64,000 nt of DNA from UBA2336 sp049306095 (GTDB lineage Bacteria > Bacteroidota > Bacteroidia > Cytophagales > Cyclobacteriaceae): positions 5,586 to 69,585 of the forward strand of contig JBAQPU010000060.1 of assembly GCA_049306095.1 (NCBI GenBank), given 5' to 3'. Under the pieces are notes generated by a model. The model was not told the origin of the DNA, did no database searches, and was given only the letters and a program-made list of their open reading frames with translations. Each line of letters opens with the position of its first letter. Position 1 is the stretch's first letter. Shown one piece after another: positions 56,478-64,000 of the stretch. A program made the translations under genes and the position numbers.

Positions 56478-57311
56478 TTAATTTCTTCTTCCGCCACGGT
56501 TATCTCCACCTCTTCCACGGCCTTCACCACCGCGACCACCTCTGTCGCCACCACGTCCACGGTTATCACCGCCTCTTCCTCTTCTGTCGCCACCGCGCTC
56601 ATTTCCGCCTCTTGGTCCACCTTGCTGTGCACCGGCACCTGCTGCTGCATTAGCTACTGCGCCAACATTCGGAGACAGATCACGCTTACCATAAACCTCG
56701 CCTTTGAAGATCCATACCTTGATACCAATCTTACCATACACCGTTTGCGCTTCAGAGATTGCATAATCAATGTCAGCACGCAAGGTGTGCAATGGAATAC
56801 GTCCCTCTTTGTATTGTTCTGTTCTGGCCATATCGGCACCAGCCAAACGACCTGAAGTTTTAATTTTGATACCCTCTGCGCCTACGCGGATCGCTGAAGC
56901 GATCGCCTGCTTCATGGCACGCTTGTATGAAATACGTGCTTCAATCTGCTGTGCAATTGACTCTCCTACCAATTTCGCATCCAACTCAGGACGCTTAATT
57001 TCAAAGATGTTGATCTGAACATCTTTGCCGGTAAGCTTCTTTAATTCTTCCTTAATTTTATCTACTTCAGTACCCCCTTTTCCAATAACAACACCCGGAC
57101 GAGCCGTGTGAATGGTTAGGGTGATGCGCTTTAATGTTCTTTCAATTACCACTTTGGCAATTCCACCTTTTTGAATACGGGCATCCACATACTTTCTGAT
57201 CTTGTGATCTTCTACAAGTTTGTCAGAGAAGTTGTTACCTCCGAACCAGTTGGAATCCCAACCGCGAACGATGCCTAATCTGAATCCTACAGGGTTAATC
57301 TTTTGTCCCAT
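56478..57311 (-). CDS. rpsC: 30S ribosomal protein S3 with an RG-rich C-terminal tail
   Basis: 277 residues, against about 210-235 in most bacteria. The KH domain and S3 core are standard (MGQKINPVGFRLGIVRGWDSNW, TIHTARPGVVIGKGGTEVDKIK, GRIPLHTLRADIDYAISEAQTVYGKIGIKVWIFKGE). The last 47 residues or so are nearly all Gly, Arg, Asp and Asn (repeats like GGDNRGRGGD), which look disordered and resemble eukaryotic RGG RNA-binding tails. S3 sits at the mRNA entry site and has helicase activity there. Confidence 0.97.
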   Translation of the reverse strand: MGQKINPVGFRLGIVRGWDSNWFGGNNFSDKLVEDHKIRKYVDARIQKGGIAKVVIERTLKRITLTIHTARPGVVIGKGGTEVDKIKEELKKLTGKDVQINIFEIKRPELDAKLVGESIAQQIEARISYKRAMKQAIASAIRVGAEGIKIKTSGRLAGADMARTEQYKEGRIPLHTLRADIDYAISEAQTVYGKIGIKVWIFKGEVYGKRDLSPNVGAVANAAAGAGAQQGGPRGGNERGGDRRGRGGDNRGRGGDRGGRGGEGRGRGGDNRGGRRN

Positions 57312-57314
57312 TCC

Positions 57315-57776
57315 TTATTCTTTTTCAGTGGATTTTACTTCAGTGCCTTTCTTCTTTAAGCTGTCAACCACTAACGTTACGTGGTTCGAGCGCTTACGAA
57401 TGCGGTGCGCACGTCCTTGCGGTGCTGGTCTCAATCTCTTTAAGATGCGACCACCATCGACAAAAATATCTTTTACAAAAAGGTCAGCTTCTTCGAGCTT
57501 CTGATCGGTGTTTTTTGCCGACCAGTTAGAAATTGCCGAGAGCAACAGCTTCTCAAGCTTTTCAGCGCCAACTTTTGGCTCATACTTCAATATATTGAGC
57601 GCCTGGTTAACCCGAACGCCACGGATCAAATCTGCTACCAGTCTCATCTTACGAGGAGAGGTTGGTACGTTCACCAGTTTTGCAGTTACAGGACCGGTTT
57701 TAGCCGCTTCCTTCTTTGCATCACGCTTCTCTCTCTTGAGAACCGATCTTTTCGTTTTTTTAGCTGTAGCTTCCAT
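57315..57776 (-). CDS. rplV: 50S ribosomal protein L22
   Basis: 153 residues with a basic Lys/Ala-rich N-terminal extension (about 1-35) before the standard core, which begins at about 37 (VPTSPRKMRLVADLIRG) and contains GGRILKRLRPAPQGRAHRIRKRSNHVTLVV. L22 lines the exit tunnel. The tail KKKGTEVKSTEKE is charged. Confidence 0.97.
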   Translation of the reverse strand: MEATAKKTKRSVLKREKRDAKKEAAKTGPVTAKLVNVPTSPRKMRLVADLIRGVRVNQALNILKYEPKVGAEKLEKLLLSAISNWSAKNTDQKLEEADLFVKDIFVDGGRILKRLRPAPQGRAHRIRKRSNHVTLVVDSLKKKGTEVKSTEKE

Positions 57777-57782
57777 GATTTA

Positions 57783-58055
57783 CTAAGCCTCTTTTCTGTT
57801 ACCTGAGTGACCTTTGAATGTACGGGTTGGTGCAAATTCACCAAGCTTATGACCCACCATATTCTCTGTCACATAAACAGGGATAAATTTATTTCCATTG
57901 TGTACCGCGAACGTGTGGCCAATCATTTCAGGGATAATCGTTGATCTTCTCGACCAGGTCTTAATCACTGACTTCTTGCCCGACTTTTCAATGACATCTA
58001 CCTTCTTGGTAAGTCTTGCATCGCAATACGGTCCTTTTTTTACTGAACGTCCCAT
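57783..58055 (-). CDS. rpsS: 30S ribosomal protein S19
   Basis: 90 residues. Conserved: MGRSVKKGPYCDARLTKKV, TWSRRSTIIPEMIGHTFAVHNGNKFIPVYVTENMVGHKLGEFAPTRTF. It lies in the 30S head and forms a bridge to 50S. It shares a base with the rplB stop. Confidence 0.98.
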   Translation of the reverse strand: MGRSVKKGPYCDARLTKKVDVIEKSGKKSVIKTWSRRSTIIPEMIGHTFAVHNGNKFIPVYVTENMVGHKLGEFAPTRTFKGHSGNRKEA

Positions 58056-58879
58056 TATTTCTTCCTTCTAGAGATAATTAAACCATCTGAATACTTCTTC
58101 GGGTGACGAGTCTTCTTACCCTTCGCCAGCATACCGTTACGGGATCTTGGATGACCTCCGGATGCACGACCTTCACCACCACCCATCGGGTGATCTACCG
58201 GGTTCATCGCAACCGCACGTGTACGAGGACGAATACCTTTCCAACGGTTACGACCTGCCTTACCCAGGCTTTCGTTCATGTGATCTGCATTTGACACCGT
58301 TCCCACGGTAGCCATGCAACGATCCAGTACATTACGCATTTCGCCAGAAGGCATTTTCAATGTTGCTAATCCGTTTTCACGGGCGAGCAACTGAACAAAT
58401 GAACCTGCTGAGCGTGCAATGGCTCCGCCCTTTCCTGGCTTCATTTCCACGTTATGAACGATCGTACCCAACGGTATTTTCGCTAACGGAAGCGCGTTAC
58501 CAACTTCGGGAGCCACATCAGCACCTGATACAACTTGCTGACCAACGGTCAATCCTGCCGGAGCAATGATGTAGGTTTTTGTACCATCAACATAGTACAA
58601 CAGGGCGACACGAGCGGTACGGGTTGGATCGTATTCAATTGACTTTACGGTTGCAGGAACACCTACCTTATCGCGCTTGTAGTCGATGATACGGATCTTC
58701 TGTTTATGACCGCCACCAATGTAGCGCATGGTCAACCGTCCGTTGCTGTTTCTTCCTCCGGTTTTCTTCAGAGTAACCACCAAAGACTTTTCGGGCACGT
58801 TTGTAGTTACATCTTCAAAAGATGTTGCTACTCTGTGACGAGTGCCTGGGGTAACCGGTTTTAATTTCTTCAACGCCAT
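58055..58879 (-). CDS. rplB: 50S ribosomal protein L2
   Basis: 274 residues. The OB and SH3-like domains are present (LTMRYIGGGHKQKIRIIDYKRDKVGVPATVKSIEYDPTRTARVALLYYVDG) and the end carries AMNPVDHPMGGGEGRASGGHPRSRNGMLAKGKKTR, including the conserved His near the peptidyl-transferase centre. It is one of the most conserved 50S proteins. Confidence 0.98.
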   Translation of the reverse strand: MALKKLKPVTPGTRHRVATSFEDVTTNVPEKSLVVTLKKTGGRNSNGRLTMRYIGGGHKQKIRIIDYKRDKVGVPATVKSIEYDPTRTARVALLYYVDGTKTYIIAPAGLTVGQQVVSGADVAPEVGNALPLAKIPLGTIVHNVEMKPGKGGAIARSAGSFVQLLARENGLATLKMPSGEMRNVLDRCMATVGTVSNADHMNESLGKAGRNRWKGIRPRTRAVAMNPVDHPMGGGEGRASGGHPRSRNGMLAKGKKTRHPKKYSDGLIISRRKK

Positions 58880-58890
58880 TGTCTAAAAAA

Positions 58891-59178
58891 TTATACGTTG
58901 CTATAAAAATCAATTACTTCACCTTGAGCCAACGTTACGATGGCTTTCTTATAATTCTGCTGACGGCCGGAAAGGACACCTGCCTTTGTGTAGCGGGTTT
59001 TTAATTTACCCATCACACTCATAGTGTTTACGCTTACTACGTTTACGCCATATTGCTTTTCAACTGCTTTCTTGATCTCCACCTTATTGGCGTTGATGTC
59101 AACGAAAAAGCCATACTTGCCCTTTTCGTTTAAAGCAGAAACTTTTTCAGTTACTAATGGTTTCTTCAGGACACTCAT
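58891..59178 (-). CDS. rplW: 50S ribosomal protein L23
   Basis: 95 residues. Conserved: LKKPLVTEKVSALNEKGKYGFFVDINANKVEIKKAVEKQYGVNVVSVNTMSVMGKLK. It docks trigger factor and the signal-recognition particle at the tunnel exit. It overlaps rplD by one base. Confidence 0.97.
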   Translation of the reverse strand: MSVLKKPLVTEKVSALNEKGKYGFFVDINANKVEIKKAVEKQYGVNVVSVNTMSVMGKLKTRYTKAGVLSGRQQNYKKAIVTLAQGEVIDFYSNV

Positions 59179-59810
59179 TACGCTTTATTTAATAAGGTTT
59201 CAATTTTGCTAATGGAGCTCTCGATGAATAACACGTTGTCAGCATTCATCACATCGTACGTGTTGATCTGATCAGCAGTAGTCACTTTTGCACGCTTAAT
59301 GTTTCTTCCGGCTAAAACAATGTTCTTGTTTTTCTCAGGAAGCACAAGGAGTGTTTTCTTATCTGCCAACGAAAGAGCTGACAGCATTTTTACATACTGA
59401 TTGGTTTTAGGGCTTTCGAAGTTGAAATCCTCTAATACGGCAATCGCATTGTCTTTTGCTTTATAGGTAAGAGCCGACTTACGCGCCAGGTCTTTCACTT
59501 TCTTATTCAGTTTGAATGAATAGTCCCGTGGAGTTGGGCCGAATACACGACCACCACCTTTGAACTGAGGGTTTTTGATATTACCCGCACGTGCACCACC
59601 GGTACCTTTTTGCTTCTTCAACTTTTTGGAAGAACCTGAAATTTCGTTACGCTGCTTGGACTTGTGTGTTCCCTGACGCTGGTTGGCGAGGTAGCTCTTC
59701 ACATCCAGATAGATTGCGTGGTCGTTAGGCTCAATGCCGAACACATCATCAGAAAGCTTCGCTTTCTTTCCTGATTTCTCACCACTGTATTTTACAATTG
59801 CTACTTCCAT
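59178..59810 (-). CDS. rplD: 50S ribosomal protein L4
   Basis: 210 residues. The extended loop (about 45-100: RQGTHKSKQRNEISGSSKKLKKQKGTGGARAGNIKNPQFKGGGRVFGPTPRDYSFKL) and the globular part LALADKKTLLVLPEKNKNIVLAGRNI are typical. In Enterobacteria L4 represses the S10 operon. It overlaps rplC by one base. Confidence 0.97.
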   Translation of the reverse strand: MEVAIVKYSGEKSGKKAKLSDDVFGIEPNDHAIYLDVKSYLANQRQGTHKSKQRNEISGSSKKLKKQKGTGGARAGNIKNPQFKGGGRVFGPTPRDYSFKLNKKVKDLARKSALTYKAKDNAIAVLEDFNFESPKTNQYVKMLSALSLADKKTLLVLPEKNKNIVLAGRNIKRAKVTTADQINTYDVMNADNVLFIESSISKIETLLNKA

Positions 59811-60442
59811 TACTTCTGAAGAATTACAGTTGAGTTCTTAGCACCTGGAACAGATCCGCTGATAACAATAATGTTCTGATCAGCCATGATTTTCACAACT
59901 TTCAGGTTTGTTACTTTCACGTTATCGCCACCCATACGGCCAGCAAGACGCTTACCTTTTGGTACTCGTGACGCGAAAGATGCGTTACCCATTGAGCCTG
60001 GAGCACGAAGACGGTTGTGCTGACCGTGTGTTTGGCCACCCACACCTGAGAAACCGTGGCGTTTTACAACACCCTGGAAGCCTTTACCTTTTGAAATACC
60101 AACGGCATCCAAAAAGTCGCCTTCCTTAAATACATCTTGTACACGGATTTCTTTTCCTAATTCAACCATGCCATCGAACTCAGCGCGGAAATCGCGGAAT
60201 TCAGCAACAGCTTTCTTAGGGGTAGTGTTAGCTTTTTTGAAGTGACCAAGAGCAGCCTTTGTAGTGTGCTTCTCTTTTTTCTCGCCAAACGCGAGTTGAA
60301 CTGCACGGTATCCGTCAGTTTCTTCGTTTTTTACTTGTGTGACTAAGCAGGGACCCGCTTCGATAACCGTACAAGCGATGTTCTCGCCTTCTGGTCCATA
60401 AACGTTTGTCATTCCTACTTTACGTCCTATAATTCCAGGCAT
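59810..60442 (-). CDS. rplC: 50S ribosomal protein L3
   Basis: 210 residues. Conserved: MPGIIGRKVGMTNVYGPEGENIACTVIEAGPCLV (in parts), and GFQGVVKRHGFSGVGGQTHGQHNRLRAPGSMGNASFASRVPKGKRLAGRMGGDNV in the tail loop reaching toward the peptidyl-transferase centre. It is the first gene of the cluster here; rpsJ is not upstream of it, where most bacteria have it. Confidence 0.98.
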   Translation of the reverse strand: MPGIIGRKVGMTNVYGPEGENIACTVIEAGPCLVTQVKNEETDGYRAVQLAFGEKKEKHTTKAALGHFKKANTTPKKAVAEFRDFRAEFDGMVELGKEIRVQDVFKEGDFLDAVGISKGKGFQGVVKRHGFSGVGGQTHGQHNRLRAPGSMGNASFASRVPKGKRLAGRMGGDNVKVTNLKVVKIMADQNIIVISGSVPGAKNSTVILQK

Positions 60443-60504
60443 ATAATTGACCTTTAATGTCTGTTTTTCAGGCTTTGAAGCCTATGTGGCTCCAAAAAGG
60501 ACTG

Positions 60505-60535
60505 CAAAGATAGGAAACAAAGCTTTCCTAACAAG
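60505..60535 (-). promoter_or_regulatory. Bacteroidetes promoter of the ribosomal protein supercluster
   Basis: On the minus strand CTTG (60535-60532), 19 bases, then TATCTTTG (60512-60505). Near-perfect -33 and exact -7 boxes, about 60 bases upstream of the rplC ATG. The leader between them and rplC is about 55 bases and has no obvious L4-type hairpin. Confidence 0.8.
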
Positions 60536-60568
60536 GGCGAGATTTAAAATTTTTGGAATTGATACGCA

Positions 60569-60595
60569 GCAGGTGCAATTCCCATAATAACCTGC
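60569..60595. promoter_or_regulatory. Inverted repeat upstream of the FecCD-type permease gene
   Basis: GCAGGT (60569-60574) and ACCTGC (60590-60595) are 15 bases apart, about 30 bases before the ATG. A candidate operator, e.g. for metal regulation, but short and untested. Confidence 0.3.
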
Positions 60596-60625
60596 GAAAA
60601 TGAGTAATATTGGTCGTTTGGAATC

Positions 60626-61642
60626 ATGAAACAAAAATTAAGACGGTATTGGTATGTTGCTTTGCCCCTCCTGCTTCTTTCCCTGTTCCTGATCAATATT
60701 TCGCTGGGCAGTGTTCATATCCCGGTTTCTGAAACAATTAACGTTTTACTTGGAAGGACTCCAGTGCAACCGATTTGGGCTGACATTATTATTGACTTCA
60801 GACTGACGAAAGCCTTTACCTGCATCCTGGCTGGGGGAGCACTGTCGTTGGGTGGGCTTCTTATGCAAACCCTGTTCCGGAACCCATTGGCTGGGCCAGA
60901 TGTACTCGGCTTAAGTTCTGGTGCCAGCCTGGCAGTTGCCCTGGTGATTATGACCCCCGGAATTGGATCAACCCTGTTTTCTCACTCTTTTACCCTGGCC
61001 TTAGTAGCAAGTGCTGGATGTACCGCCATTTTTTTAATGGTGTTGGGTTTTGCGCAACGCGTACGGGATAATGTCTCTCTATTAATAATAGGGTTGATGA
61101 TTGGGGCCGCAACCTCCTCTATTGTGAGTGTGCTTCAATTTTTAAGCAAAGCCGAAGATCAGCAATATTACCTGGTTTGGACGTTCGGCAGTTTGAGCAG
61201 TTTGAATTGGGGTGAAATTCAGATTTTAACAATAGTCACTCTCATTGGCATTGGCATTTCCATTTTCTCTGTTAAATCATTGAATGGGTGGCTGCTGGGC
61301 GACAATTATGCCACCAGTCTGGGTATTTCACTAAAAAACTCGAGGATACTCATTATTATAGGTACCTGCCTCCTCACCGGTTCTGTAACTGCCTTTTGCG
61401 GACCAATTGCTTTTGTTGGAATTGCTGTGCCGCATCTCACCCGTTTAGTAATCGATACTACAAACCATAAACGACTGATCCCGGCCGTTATCATGAGTGG
61501 CGGGGCGATTATGCTGTTTTGCGACATCCTTTCTCGATTTCCGGGGAGTGATTATGTCCTGCCGATTAATGCCATTACTGCTTTGATTGGTGCCCCGGTT
61601 GTGATTTGGGTTATTCTGAGGAGTAAAAAAGTGAGCGTATGA
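60626..61642 (+). CDS. FecCD-family ABC transporter permease (iron-chelate or cobalamin type)
   Basis: 338 residues with about nine to ten hydrophobic helices. The family signatures are FRLTKAFTCILAGGALSLGGLLMQTLFRNPLAGPDVLGLSSGASLAVAL (DP-like region GLLMQTLFRNPLAGPDVLG), and TAFCGPIAFVGIAVPHLTRLVI. Such permeases form a dimer that moves ferric siderophores, heme or vitamin B12. It is coupled by a 4-base overlap to the ATPase. The binding protein is not adjacent; a candidate is at 31739. Confidence 0.92.
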   Translation: MKQKLRRYWYVALPLLLLSLFLINISLGSVHIPVSETINVLLGRTPVQPIWADIIIDFRLTKAFTCILAGGALSLGGLLMQTLFRNPLAGPDVLGLSSGASLAVALVIMTPGIGSTLFSHSFTLALVASAGCTAIFLMVLGFAQRVRDNVSLLIIGLMIGAATSSIVSVLQFLSKAEDQQYYLVWTFGSLSSLNWGEIQILTIVTLIGIGISIFSVKSLNGWLLGDNYATSLGISLKNSRILIIIGTCLLTGSVTAFCGPIAFVGIAVPHLTRLVIDTTNHKRLIPAVIMSGGAIMLFCDILSRFPGSDYVLPINAITALIGAPVVIWVILRSKKVSV

Positions 61643-62595
61643 AGGATGTTTTACTCTCCATAAAAAATCTTACCGTTGGCTACTCCGAAGGCCAGCATAA
61701 AAATATTCTTTTCGAAAACCTGGATGTCGAACTTGTTGGCGGAGAGCTGGTATGTTTCATGGGGTCAAATGGAATCGGGAAATCAACCTTGATCAGGACG
61801 TTGTCCGGATTGCAGCGACCATTTTCTCAACCTCATGGAAAAGAAATGATTGGCGTTACACCGGAAAAAATTTCAGTGGTACTGACGGATCGCATTACCG
61901 CTGTTAACATGACGGTAGAGGAGTTGGTAACGTATGGCCGATACCCGTACCTAGACTGGAACATCCGGTTGAATGCACATGACAATGAATTGATTGACCG
62001 GGCCATTGCCCAAACACGCATACAACATTTAACCAAAAAGAAAATCTATGAATTAAGCGATGGTCAATTGCAAATGACGATGATCGCGCGGGCTCTGGCG
62101 CAAGACACACGTATTATATTGCTGGATGAACCTACAGCTCACCTCGACCTGAACAACCGGGTTGAAATTATGAACCTGCTGCGCAACCTTTCGCGCAAGG
62201 CGAACAAGGCAATCTTAGTAGCTACCCATGAGCTTGACCTTGCGCTTCAAACCGCTGATATCATTTGGTTGGCGAATCGTAACAAAAAACTGACCACAGG
62301 AATTCCGGAAGATTTGGTACTGAACGGGTCGTTTGATGAAACCTTTCAATTCAAAGGATTCGATCTGAAAACAGGCAAAGTCTTCCACGAAGCCTGGAGA
62401 AACAAATCGGTGGCCTTACTTGGTGAAGGGTATGAATATCTGTGGACAAAGAATGCGCTCGAAAGAAATGGGTACGATGTAACTGAAAATTCTGGACAAC
62501 AAATTGTGATTACAAAAAAGGAGGAGCGGATTTCATGGACTTTCAATAACCAGGTATTCCATTCACTTCTTGAATTACTACTTCAGCTTGAATAG
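61639..62595 (+). CDS. ABC transporter ATP-binding protein (FepC/BtuD type)
   Basis: 318 residues. Walker A GSNGIGKSTLIR (about 43-54), the signature ELSDGQLQMTMIARAL (about 138-153) where LSGGQ reads LSDGQ, Walker B RIILLDEPTAHLDL (about 157-170) and the switch His ATHELDL (about 196-202). The C-terminal 80 residues are an extra domain (AWRNKSVALLGEGYEYLWTKNALERNGYDVTENSG) often found in Bacteroidetes homologues. It drives uptake through the adjacent FecCD permease. Confidence 0.93.
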   Translation: MKDVLLSIKNLTVGYSEGQHKNILFENLDVELVGGELVCFMGSNGIGKSTLIRTLSGLQRPFSQPHGKEMIGVTPEKISVVLTDRITAVNMTVEELVTYGRYPYLDWNIRLNAHDNELIDRAIAQTRIQHLTKKKIYELSDGQLQMTMIARALAQDTRIILLDEPTAHLDLNNRVEIMNLLRNLSRKANKAILVATHELDLALQTADIIWLANRNKKLTTGIPEDLVLNGSFDETFQFKGFDLKTGKVFHEAWRNKSVALLGEGYEYLWTKNALERNGYDVTENSGQQIVITKKEERISWTFNNQVFHSLLELLLQLE

Positions 62596-62602
62596 CCTTT
62601 GA

Positions 62603-63109
62603 TTATTCTTTCGCCTTCACAAAATTCAGTGAAACTGAATTCACACAATACCGCTTTCCCGTTTCAGTGGGCCCGTCATCGAATAAATGACCAAGGTGAC
62701 CTCCACATTTGGCACACATGATTTCCGTGCGGATCATGCCATGTGATAAGTCCGTCTGAGTCTTGATCCGGTCGCCAAGAATTTCGCGATCAAAGCTGGG
62801 CCAGCCGCACTCAGAATCAAATTTCATTTCTGACGTGAACAATTCATTACCACAGGCGGCACAGGAGTACACGCCCTTGTCGTTGGTTTTATAATACTTT
62901 CCCGTAAAAGGTCTCTCGGTTCCCTTTTCACGAAGGATATAAAATTGCTCAGAAGTTAGTTGCGCTTTCCACTCACTTTCTGTCTTGGTAATTAGTTCTG
63001 TCTTGCTCATGGTTGATGCTTGTTTTTCTTTATTGGACTCCGGGGCCTGGCCAAAATTATTACAGGAATAACACATCAGGCACAATACAATTAAAATAAC
63101 TCGATTCAT
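62603..63109 (-). CDS. msrB: Peptide-methionine (R)-S-oxide reductase, probably lipid-anchored
   Basis: 168 residues. An N-terminal hydrophobic start with a lipobox-like site ending in Cys16 (LMCYSC) suggests an envelope protein. The MsrB domain begins at about 48 with SEQFYILREKGTERPFTGKYY, has zinc pairs CAAC and CAKC, and the active-site motif RYCVNSVSLNF with the catalytic cysteine. It repairs methionine-R-sulfoxide. The export signal suggests periplasmic protein repair. Confidence 0.94.
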   Translation of the reverse strand: MNRVILIVLCLMCYSCNNFGQAPESNKEKQASTMSKTELITKTESEWKAQLTSEQFYILREKGTERPFTGKYYKTNDKGVYSCAACGNELFTSEMKFDSECGWPSFDREILGDRIKTQTDLSHGMIRTEIMCAKCGGHLGHLFDDGPTETGKRYCVNSVSLNFVKAKE

Positions 63110-63204
63110 AACGGCAATATTAGTTCTTACTCTTTATACGAACACACCCATCACTCGGTAATGGTTTTCATGAAATACTTTCCGGTCTGTCTCCTCGATG
63201 ACAA

Positions 63205-63885
63205 TTACTTCAACAGGGCCAGGTCTCGAATAAGAATCCTCCTTCGGTCGAAATTGATCAGGTTCTTATCCTTCAACTCATTTAGTATAGTCGTTACGGT
63301 TTGTCGCGAAGTACCCGTAAGGGCGGCAATATCCTTATGCGTTAATTTCGTAGGGATCATGGTTTCATAACCCACTTTTTTCCCTTTCCAGGAGGCGGCA
63401 TCTTTCAAAAAGTCAATTACGCGTGTACGGGCATCCTTAAATACCAACGATTCCAGTTTTCGTTCCAGTTTCATCAGGCGTAAGCCAACCAGTTTCAGTA
63501 TTTTGAAACTCAATTCCCGATCGCCAAACATTAATTCTTTCAGCTCATCAATCCGCAACGGACAAATAGTTGTATTTTCATCCATCACGCGCGCAAAATC
63601 TTTGCGAACCTCCTCACCGGCCAGGGCAAGTTCGCCAAAAATTTCACCCGTGGTTAAGATGGAGCTGATCACCTCCTTGCCATCATCAAGGTAATGACCG
63701 ATTTTTACCCTTCCCTGGGCAATCATATAAATCGTATCGGCCTTATCGTGCGGAAAATAAATATAGGAATCGCGTTTATAGGGAATAAATTGATGATTAT
63801 CTCTCATGGATTTAACCTTGTGCGGACAAAGAATATTAAAGAGATTCACGCTTTCGAAATACCAGAGAGCAGCGGTGTTTTCCAT
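63205..63885 (-). CDS. Crp/Fnr-family transcriptional regulator
   Basis: 226 residues. A cyclic-nucleotide-binding-like beta-roll (about 33-145: FPHDKADTIYMIAQGRVKIGHYLDDGKEVISSILTTGEIFGELALAG) is followed by a helix-turn-helix at about 178-215 (LTHKDIAALTGTSRQTVTTILNELKDKNL). Only one N-terminal cysteine (NILCPHK) is visible, so it is not the Fe-S FNR kind. The effector is unknown. Its start faces the MOSC gene start. Confidence 0.92.
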   Translation of the reverse strand: MENTAALWYFESVNLFNILCPHKVKSMRDNHQFIPYKRDSYIYFPHDKADTIYMIAQGRVKIGHYLDDGKEVISSILTTGEIFGELALAGEEVRKDFARVMDENTTICPLRIDELKELMFGDRELSFKILKLVGLRLMKLERKLESLVFKDARTRVIDFLKDAASWKGKKVGYETMIPTKLTHKDIAALTGTSRQTVTTILNELKDKNLINFDRRRILIRDLALLK

Positions 63886-63931
63886 AAAATGAGAGATAAT
63901 GAAGGTAGCAAAATTTTAGACGGAAAAGTTC

Positions 63932-64000
63932 ATGCAGGAGTTGCAATTGAGTGAACTATGGATTTACCCGATTAAATCGCTGGGAGGAGTACGCGTGTCC
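63932..64000 (+). CDS. MOSC-domain protein (first 23 residues, continues past the right edge)
   Basis: An ATG at 63932 opens a frame reading MQELQLSELWIYPIKSLGGV, the classical start of MOSC N-terminal beta-barrel proteins (L-x-IYPIKSLGG), which bind molybdenum-related sulfur in various enzymes. The frame is uninterrupted to the window end. A partial gene, divergent from the Crp/Fnr regulator. Confidence 0.75.
   Translation, partial: MQELQLSELWIYPIKSLGGVRVS

Noticed and set aside
63694..63954. Plus-strand 86-residue frame antisense to the Crp/Fnr gene
   Set aside because: Antisense to a clear gene; the MOSC start at 63932 is in a different frame and has a recognisable motif.

Overview
The window reads as chromosomal core DNA of a Bacteroidota bacterium, most likely of the Cytophagales (inference). 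The signs are promoter boxes of the Bacteroidetes type (TTTG-N19-TATCTTTG, seen perfectly upstream of rpsH and almost perfectly upstream of rplC), a rpoA-rplQ-carA-eno gene order, a C-terminally extended LysS, zinc-free L36, a YfiR pair, a MuiA-family protein, and very weak or absent Shine-Dalgarno sequences. Coding density is high. I saw no rRNA, tRNA, prophage, transposase, restriction system or CRISPR array.

Layout. 1-5.6 kb: two exported proteins of unknown function, a PlsC-type acyltransferase, then on the minus strand MocR-type regulator, GT2 glycosyltransferase, ECF-like sigma factor and rsmG. 5.7-10.3 kb (plus): a DMT exporter, DHCW-motif cupin, three GNAT acetyltransferases, a PaiB-like flavin protein and ilvE. 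10.3-15.8 kb (minus, except an A-type Fe-S carrier): DUF2834, PhoD-like phosphatase, NAD(P)-binding protein, YkvA-like and DUF7935-like proteins, folB, a DivIVA-domain protein and a WD40 protein. 15.9-24.2 kb: Sfp-type transferase, redoxin, SirB1-like protein, an acyl-CoA carboxyltransferase, an MCE/MlaD protein, an amidase and divergently LptD; the last three are envelope functions. 24.2-31.2 kb: lysS, a CopG/MazF toxin-antitoxin pair, proline dehydrogenase, aroB and aroA. 31.2-31.7 kb is the only gene-poor gap and holds two unlisted small membrane proteins of 50 and 46 residues. 31.7-42.5 kb: a metal/cobalamin-type binding protein, PAS histidine kinase, two tandem YfiR proteins, M42 peptidase, a second carboxyltransferase, Ppx/GppA, MuiA-like protein, Ldh-family oxidoreductase, a beta-barrel protein and a DivIC-like protein.

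42.6-60.4 kb (all minus) is the ribosomal supercluster rplC to rplQ (S10, spc and alpha operons joined, with secY, map, infA, rpmJ and rpoA), followed by carA, a small four-helix-bundle gene and eno. rpsJ is not at its head: the cluster starts at rplC behind its own promoter. A second promoter and hairpin sit inside it before rpsH, and a strong intrinsic terminator follows rplQ. 60.6-64 kb: a FecCD-type permease with its ATPase, msrB, a Crp/Fnr regulator and the first codons of a MOSC-domain protein.

The feature that ordinary annotation would miss is a set of intergenic palindromes built from short repeated words. At least eight are present, several inside operons. One family (word GATTTTAGATTT) occurs as an isolated arm before rsmG, as an empty inverted pair between rpsK and rpsD, and as an inverted pair (21 of 24 bases matching) exactly bracketing the four-helix-bundle gene between carA and eno. 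That 420-base unit is the best candidate here for an undescribed small mobile cassette. Another repeat appears to supply the stop codon and last residues of the A-type Fe-S carrier, which lacks its C-terminal cysteines.
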